Below are positions 47,558 through 51,280 of a stretch of 51,280 bases of DNA, piece after piece. The stretch is from Pseudomonas lundensis (GTDB taxonomy: Bacteria; Pseudomonadota; Gammaproteobacteria; Pseudomonadales; Pseudomonadaceae). The notes below the pieces were generated by a model. That model saw only the letters and a list, made by a program, of their open reading frames with translations. It did not search any database and was not told the origin of the DNA. The stretch covers positions 1 through 51,280 of the forward strand of contig NZ_NQKI01000032.1 in assembly GCF_002269125.1 (NCBI RefSeq), given 5' to 3'. Positions within the stretch are counted from its first letter, which is position 1; every line of letters begins with the position of its first letter. The position numbers were made by a program, and so were the translations under genes.

Positions 47558-49972
47558 ATGAAAAACGCTAAACAAGAGGCGCCTGCCTCTAAAGGAAGAC
47601 ACCTGATACTGGGCATCTTCGGACTGTTGCTGGCCCTCAGCGGGCTGTTTCTGGCAGTTGCAGGGACGCGACTGATGGCACTGGGAGGGTCCTGGTACTA
47701 CCTGCTCGCCGGGCTCGGCATGCTTGGATCGGGTGTGCTGTATATCCGCCGCAAACCCGCCGCCACTGCGGTCATGGCCATTGTGTTTGTCGCCACCGTT
47801 ATCTGGTCACTGTGGGAAGTCGGCTTCACGTTCTGGGCGATGGTGCCGCGGCTGGCGCCGTTCTTGGTCATGGGTCTGTTGGCGTGTTTGCTGCACCCCT
47901 GGCTCACACAGGGTCGCCAGCGTGCTGCCAGCTATAGCGCCAGTGCAGTGTTTGCCGCCTTGCTGGCCGTGGGTGCCAATGCCCTCTTCACCCCGCACGG
48001 TGTGATCGAAGGCACGCCGCTACCGGTTGCCCAACTGGCTGCTGACACCCCGCAAGAACGTGTCGTGGACTGGAGCCACTACGGTAGCAACCCGGCGGGC
48101 ACCCGCTACACGGCACTGAATCAGATCACCAAAGACAATGTCGATCAGTTGCAAGTGGCGTGGACCTATCGCACCGGTGAAGTCGCCGAAGGCGCGTCTG
48201 AATACCAGAACACGCCGATCCAGGTCGGCAACACCGTCTACACCTGCACACCTACCAGCAAAGTCATCGCGCTGGATGCGGATTCCGGTGAACAACGCTG
48301 GATGTTCGACCCCAAGCCGCACAACATCAAAACCTGGAACCGCTGCCGGGGCGTGAGCTATTACGAGCCTGCCAAGGTTGAACACCCGTTGGTGTTTGCC
48401 GACCTGAAGCCCGCTGCTCCCCCGCAAGACGGCGTATGTGCCAGGCGCATTGTGCAAGTGACCATGGATGCCCAGTTGCTGGAAATCGATGCCCAAACCG
48501 GTAAACCGTGCGAGGCCTTTGGTGACAAAGGCGCCGTGGACCTGACCCAGGGCTTGGGCAAGGTCATGGAAAACGTGCCGTATTACGCCTACACCTCAGC
48601 CCCGACCGTTTCGCGCAACCTGATTATCTTGGGCGGCTGGGTCTTTGACGGGCGTTCGACCGATGAACCGTCCGGCGTGGTTCGGGCGTTCAGTGCCGAC
48701 ACGGGTGAACTGGTCTGGGCCTGGGACCTGGGCAATCCGGCCATCACCAAATTGCCGCCTGAAGGTCAAACCTACACCCGCAGCACACCAAACATGTGGT
48801 CCAGCCCGGCATTCGATGACGAACTGGGTCTGGTGTACCTGCCCACGGGTAACCAGCAACCGGATTTCTGGGGCGGCGCACGCCCCGAATTGACCGAGAA
48901 ATACTCGTCTGCCGTGGTTGCGCTGGACATGGCCACCGGCCGCGAACGCTGGACGTTCCAGACCGCGCATCACGACATCTGGGACTATGACCTAGCGGCC
49001 CAACCGGCCCTGTATGACGTACCGGACGGTAAAGGCGGCAAGATTCCGGCGCTGATCCAACTGACCAAGCGCGGGCAGATTTTCATGCTCGACCGCCGCA
49101 CGGGTCAGCCGATTGCCGAGGTCATCGAAAAAGCGGTGCCACAGGACCATGCGGCTGGCGACTGGGTTGCCAAAACCCAACCTTACTCAGTCGGCATGCC
49201 CACCTTCGGCGCAGCACCGCTGACCGAGAAAGACATGTGGGGCGCGACCTTCTTCGATCAATTGATGTGCCGCATCGACTTCAAGAAGCTCAACTACCAC
49301 GGCGAGTTCACCGCACCGAGCACCGAAGACACATTGATCTACCCAGGCTACTACGGGGGCTTTAACTGGGGCGGCGCGGCGATTGACGAGAAAAACGGTT
49401 ACCTGTTCGTCAATGACATTCGCATCCCGCAGGTGGTCAAACTGGTGCCGCGTGAAGGTGTCGACCTCTCCCACCTCAAATCCGGACATGGCGTCGGCAG
49501 CACCTACCCCATGGACGGCACGCCGTTCGTGATTGACCACAAAAGCTTCAACTCGCCCTTGGGTATTCCGTGCCAGAGCCCGCCGTGGGGCGTGTTTGCT
49601 GCGGTAGACCTGAAGACACGCAAACAGGTCTGGGAGCGCCCGGCCGGTACCGTTGAAGACGCGGTCATCCATGGTGTGCGCGCCAACTTGCCGATTCCAC
49701 TGGGCATGCCGACCTTGGGGGGCGGCGCCATCACGGGCTCCGGAATCGTGTTCTACGCCGGTACACAGGATTACTACCTGCGTGCCATGGACATGGCCAC
49801 CGGCAAAGAGCTGTGGAAGGGCCGCTTGCCGGTGGGAGGCCAAGCCACGCCGATGACCTATCGCTCACCTGAGACCGGGCGTCAATATGTGGTGATCGTC
49901 GCAGGTGGCGCGCGTCAGTCTCCAGATCGCGGGGATTACGTGATAGCGTACGCGCTTCCCGACAAAGAGTAG
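47558..49972 (+). CDS. Membrane-bound PQQ-dependent dehydrogenase (glucose/quinate/shikimate family)
   Basis: 804 aa. Five N-terminal membrane segments (about 15-140) are followed by a periplasmic eight-bladed PQQ propeller (DWSHYGSNPAGTRYTALNQIT; RCRGVSYYEPAK; LPTGNQQPDFWGG; TAHHDIWDYDL). It oxidises an aldose or cyclic polyol in the periplasm and passes electrons to ubiquinone. The C-terminus reads VVIVAGGARQSPDRGDYVIAYALP. Where E. coli glucose dehydrogenase has the histidine of GGHGSFG (His775, from memory), this protein has GGARQSP. It may therefore belong to the quinate/shikimate branch or use another substrate. It is followed by a TetR gene 5 bp later. Confidence 0.85.
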   Translation: MKNAKQEAPASKGRHLILGIFGLLLALSGLFLAVAGTRLMALGGSWYYLLAGLGMLGSGVLYIRRKPAATAVMAIVFVATVIWSLWEVGFTFWAMVPRLAPFLVMGLLACLLHPWLTQGRQRAASYSASAVFAALLAVGANALFTPHGVIEGTPLPVAQLAADTPQERVVDWSHYGSNPAGTRYTALNQITKDNVDQLQVAWTYRTGEVAEGASEYQNTPIQVGNTVYTCTPTSKVIALDADSGEQRWMFDPKPHNIKTWNRCRGVSYYEPAKVEHPLVFADLKPAAPPQDGVCARRIVQVTMDAQLLEIDAQTGKPCEAFGDKGAVDLTQGLGKVMENVPYYAYTSAPTVSRNLIILGGWVFDGRSTDEPSGVVRAFSADTGELVWAWDLGNPAITKLPPEGQTYTRSTPNMWSSPAFDDELGLVYLPTGNQQPDFWGGARPELTEKYSSAVVALDMATGRERWTFQTAHHDIWDYDLAAQPALYDVPDGKGGKIPALIQLTKRGQIFMLDRRTGQPIAEVIEKAVPQDHAAGDWVAKTQPYSVGMPTFGAAPLTEKDMWGATFFDQLMCRIDFKKLNYHGEFTAPSTEDTLIYPGYYGGFNWGGAAIDEKNGYLFVNDIRIPQVVKLVPREGVDLSHLKSGHGVGSTYPMDGTPFVIDHKSFNSPLGIPCQSPPWGVFAAVDLKTRKQVWERPAGTVEDAVIHGVRANLPIPLGMPTLGGGAITGSGIVFYAGTQDYYLRAMDMATGKELWKGRLPVGGQATPMTYRSPETGRQYVVIVAGGARQSPDRGDYVIAYALPDKE

Positions 49973-49977
49973 TTCCC

Positions 49978-50613
49978 ATGCCGCAGGTGCACCGTTCCCC
50001 GACTTCAACCCCGACCCGGAGTGAGGACCGACGGCGCAACCTGCTGATCACGGCAAGCGAACTGTTTTTGCAGCAGGGCTACGATGGCCTCAGCATGGAC
50101 GCCATCGTCGCCGCTGCAGGCGGCTCGAAGGCCACGATTTACCGGTATTTCGGCAGCAAGCAAGAGCTGCTGGTGGCCGTGGTCGAGTACCTGTGCGAAG
50201 ACTTCATCATGGACCTCAAGCAACTCGACACCTCGGGTGTCGAGTTGACGCGCGGTCTGGAAATGATCCTTGAACAGTTGGTGGCAGTGGTCACCAGCCC
50301 TCGTCATGTCAGCTTCTACCGTCTGGTGGTCAATGGCTCGGCCCATGTCTCGCAAGTGGGGCAAACCTGGTACGAGCACGGCCCCAAATTTTGGCACCAG
50401 TTGATCGCCAACCTGCTCGAAGAGCAGCGCCAAAGGGGGGTGATCGCCACCGACGCATCTACCAGCGAATTGCCCGCCATCTTGTTCGATGCCTTGTTCT
50501 CTCACCTGACGACCCGCACCGTGATGCTGGGCCAAACGTGTACCGCCAACGCATTCCAGCCCATGATTCAGGAGCTGATTGGCCTGGTAATGCGGCGCCT
50601 GCAAACCGCTTGA
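49978..50613 (+). CDS. TetR/AcrR family transcriptional regulator
   Basis: 211 aa. The N-terminal HTH (RRRNLLITASELFLQQGYDG, then SMDAIVAAAGGSKATIYRYFGSKQELL) is a standard TetR DNA-binding domain. The ligand-binding part (about 80-205) includes the AefR-like C-terminal region (LVVNGSAHVSQVGQTWYEHG). It starts 5 bp after the PQQ dehydrogenase gene and is probably co-transcribed and autoregulatory through the palindrome upstream of that gene. Confidence 0.88.
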   Translation: MPQVHRSPTSTPTRSEDRRRNLLITASELFLQQGYDGLSMDAIVAAAGGSKATIYRYFGSKQELLVAVVEYLCEDFIMDLKQLDTSGVELTRGLEMILEQLVAVVTSPRHVSFYRLVVNGSAHVSQVGQTWYEHGPKFWHQLIANLLEEQRQRGVIATDASTSELPAILFDALFSHLTTRTVMLGQTCTANAFQPMIQELIGLVMRRLQTA

Positions 50614-50669
50614 ACACTGCGCGGCGGGCACGGCGGCAAATTGCGGGCAATCTGGCTATGCTCTAGCCC

Positions 50670-51071
50670 ATGACCCCATCCGTACCCATCCGACCTGCCT
50701 GCCCGCCCGGCGTTTGCATCTGCGAGCGTGACACTTTGCTGGCCCGCGCCGATGCCGACCTGCGGATTTTCAAATTAACCCGTCAGGCTGAAAAAGAGCT
50801 GCTGCAACGGCTGGAAAACATTCAAGACCTCAACGAGCTTCAACACTTGCAACGGCGCATGCACGAGCAACTGGGCATCCGGCTCGACATAGAGCCGGGT
50901 TTTAATGAAGTGCGCACCATGCGCGGTATTGCCATCCGCTTGGCCGATCAGCCTGGCCTGTGCCGCAAAACCCGTCAGGCAATTCCCGCCGCCATACGGC
51001 GAGCGCTGGAGAAACGTCCAGAAATTGCCTATCGCCTGCTCGACGGCCACGACCTGTTGCGCGATACCTGA
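50670..51071 (+). CDS. Hypothetical protein with N-terminal Cys motif
   Basis: 133 aa. It opens with a proline/cysteine-rich stretch (RPACPPGVCICERDTLL), followed by a mostly helical, charged region. The three cysteines close together could bind a metal. There is no signal peptide or membrane segment. It resembles small conserved Pseudomonas proteins of unknown function that I remember but cannot name. Confidence 0.65.
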   Translation: MTPSVPIRPACPPGVCICERDTLLARADADLRIFKLTRQAEKELLQRLENIQDLNELQHLQRRMHEQLGIRLDIEPGFNEVRTMRGIAIRLADQPGLCRKTRQAIPAAIRRALEKRPEIAYRLLDGHDLLRDT

Positions 51072-51189
51072 ATCGGAATGCGATACCCGGCGCCCAAATC
51101 CCGATTTTTTGAAATTACCTGAAGAATTCGCTTGCCTTGACCAGAGGCCTGAAATATAAGCCCGTGTTTCACATCAATAGAGTCACACC

Positions 51190-51280
51190 ATGAGCACCGG
51201 ATTCACCGAGGACGAAATGCGCAGAGCGCTCGGCCTTGATACCCCCACGCCCGCCGCGGCCCCCCAGCCTGTACCTGAAG
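51190..51280 (+). CDS. Start of an unidentified gene (partial)
   Basis: ATG 51190 opens a frame that continues past the right edge (begins MSTGFTEDEMRRALGLDTPT, then an Ala/Pro-rich stretch). Only 30 residues are visible. The composition suggests a flexible N-terminus. No function can be given. Confidence 0.55.
   Translation, partial: MSTGFTEDEMRRALGLDTPTPAAAPQPVPE

Noticed and set aside
1..51280. tRNA, rRNA, CRISPR arrays, IS elements and prophage genes
   Set aside because: None seen on reading; no transposase, integrase or repeat-spacer pattern is apparent.

Overview
The window looks like chromosomal DNA of a fluorescent-group Pseudomonas. It is GC-rich (roughly 60 % by eye). It carries a hydrogen cyanide synthase operon (hcnABC) preceded by an ANR-type box, a PfeA-type enterobactin receptor with a Fur-like box, a MucR/NbdA-type MHYT-GGDEF-EAL protein, and many regulator/transporter pairs typical of that genus. 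I saw no rRNA, tRNA, CRISPR array, insertion sequence or phage module. The Rhs locus (about 31.6-37.5 kb) and the stretch at 16.7-17.5 kb are visibly more AT-rich than the rest and are the best candidates for acquired DNA.

Layout. 0-4.7 kb: end of an unidentified gene, a DUF1289 protein, hcnABC on the minus strand and a divergent LysR regulator. 4.8-12.2 kb: an AGE-family sugar isomerase, a DUF4880-only protein, an SDR reductase, the c-di-GMP protein, and a LysR/MFS divergent pair. 12.3-16.7 kb: an OmpR-type two-component system, a structured leader with a cysteine-containing micro-ORF, and an ABC exporter. 16.7-28.2 kb: a sigma-54-type promoter, a structured leader with an 8-codon ORF, then tonB-exbB-exbD, a TonB-dependent receptor and a complete YejABEF-type peptide ABC importer. 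28.3-31.6 kb: acetolactate decarboxylase and a binding protein with two permeases but no ATPase. 31.6-37.5 kb: an orphan Rhs/TcC-like giant protein and an unknown partner. 37.7-42.6 kb: DUF3325, PepSY and DUF3649 membrane proteins behind the PfeA-like receptor. 42.8-51.3 kb: FKBP isomerase, DUF1615 lipoprotein, a MocR regulator divergent from a threonine dehydratase-like enzyme, GNAT, a membrane PQQ dehydrogenase with a TetR regulator, and two unidentified genes.

The most interesting system is the 17.3-28.2 kb block. It appears to encode every layer of a trans-envelope import route: an outer-membrane receptor, its own TonB energiser, a periplasmic binding protein, two permeases and a double ATPase. 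It sits behind a near-consensus -24/-12 promoter rather than a Fur box. This suggests a peptide or peptide-like nutrient (nitrogen or sulfur source, or a peptide-conjugated compound) rather than ordinary ferric siderophore uptake. Each component family is known; the combination, the sigma-54 control and the leader structure are the parts worth study. No sigma-54 activator gene lies in the window, so the signal is unknown.

All calls come from reading the sequence and from memory of protein families. No database search was possible.
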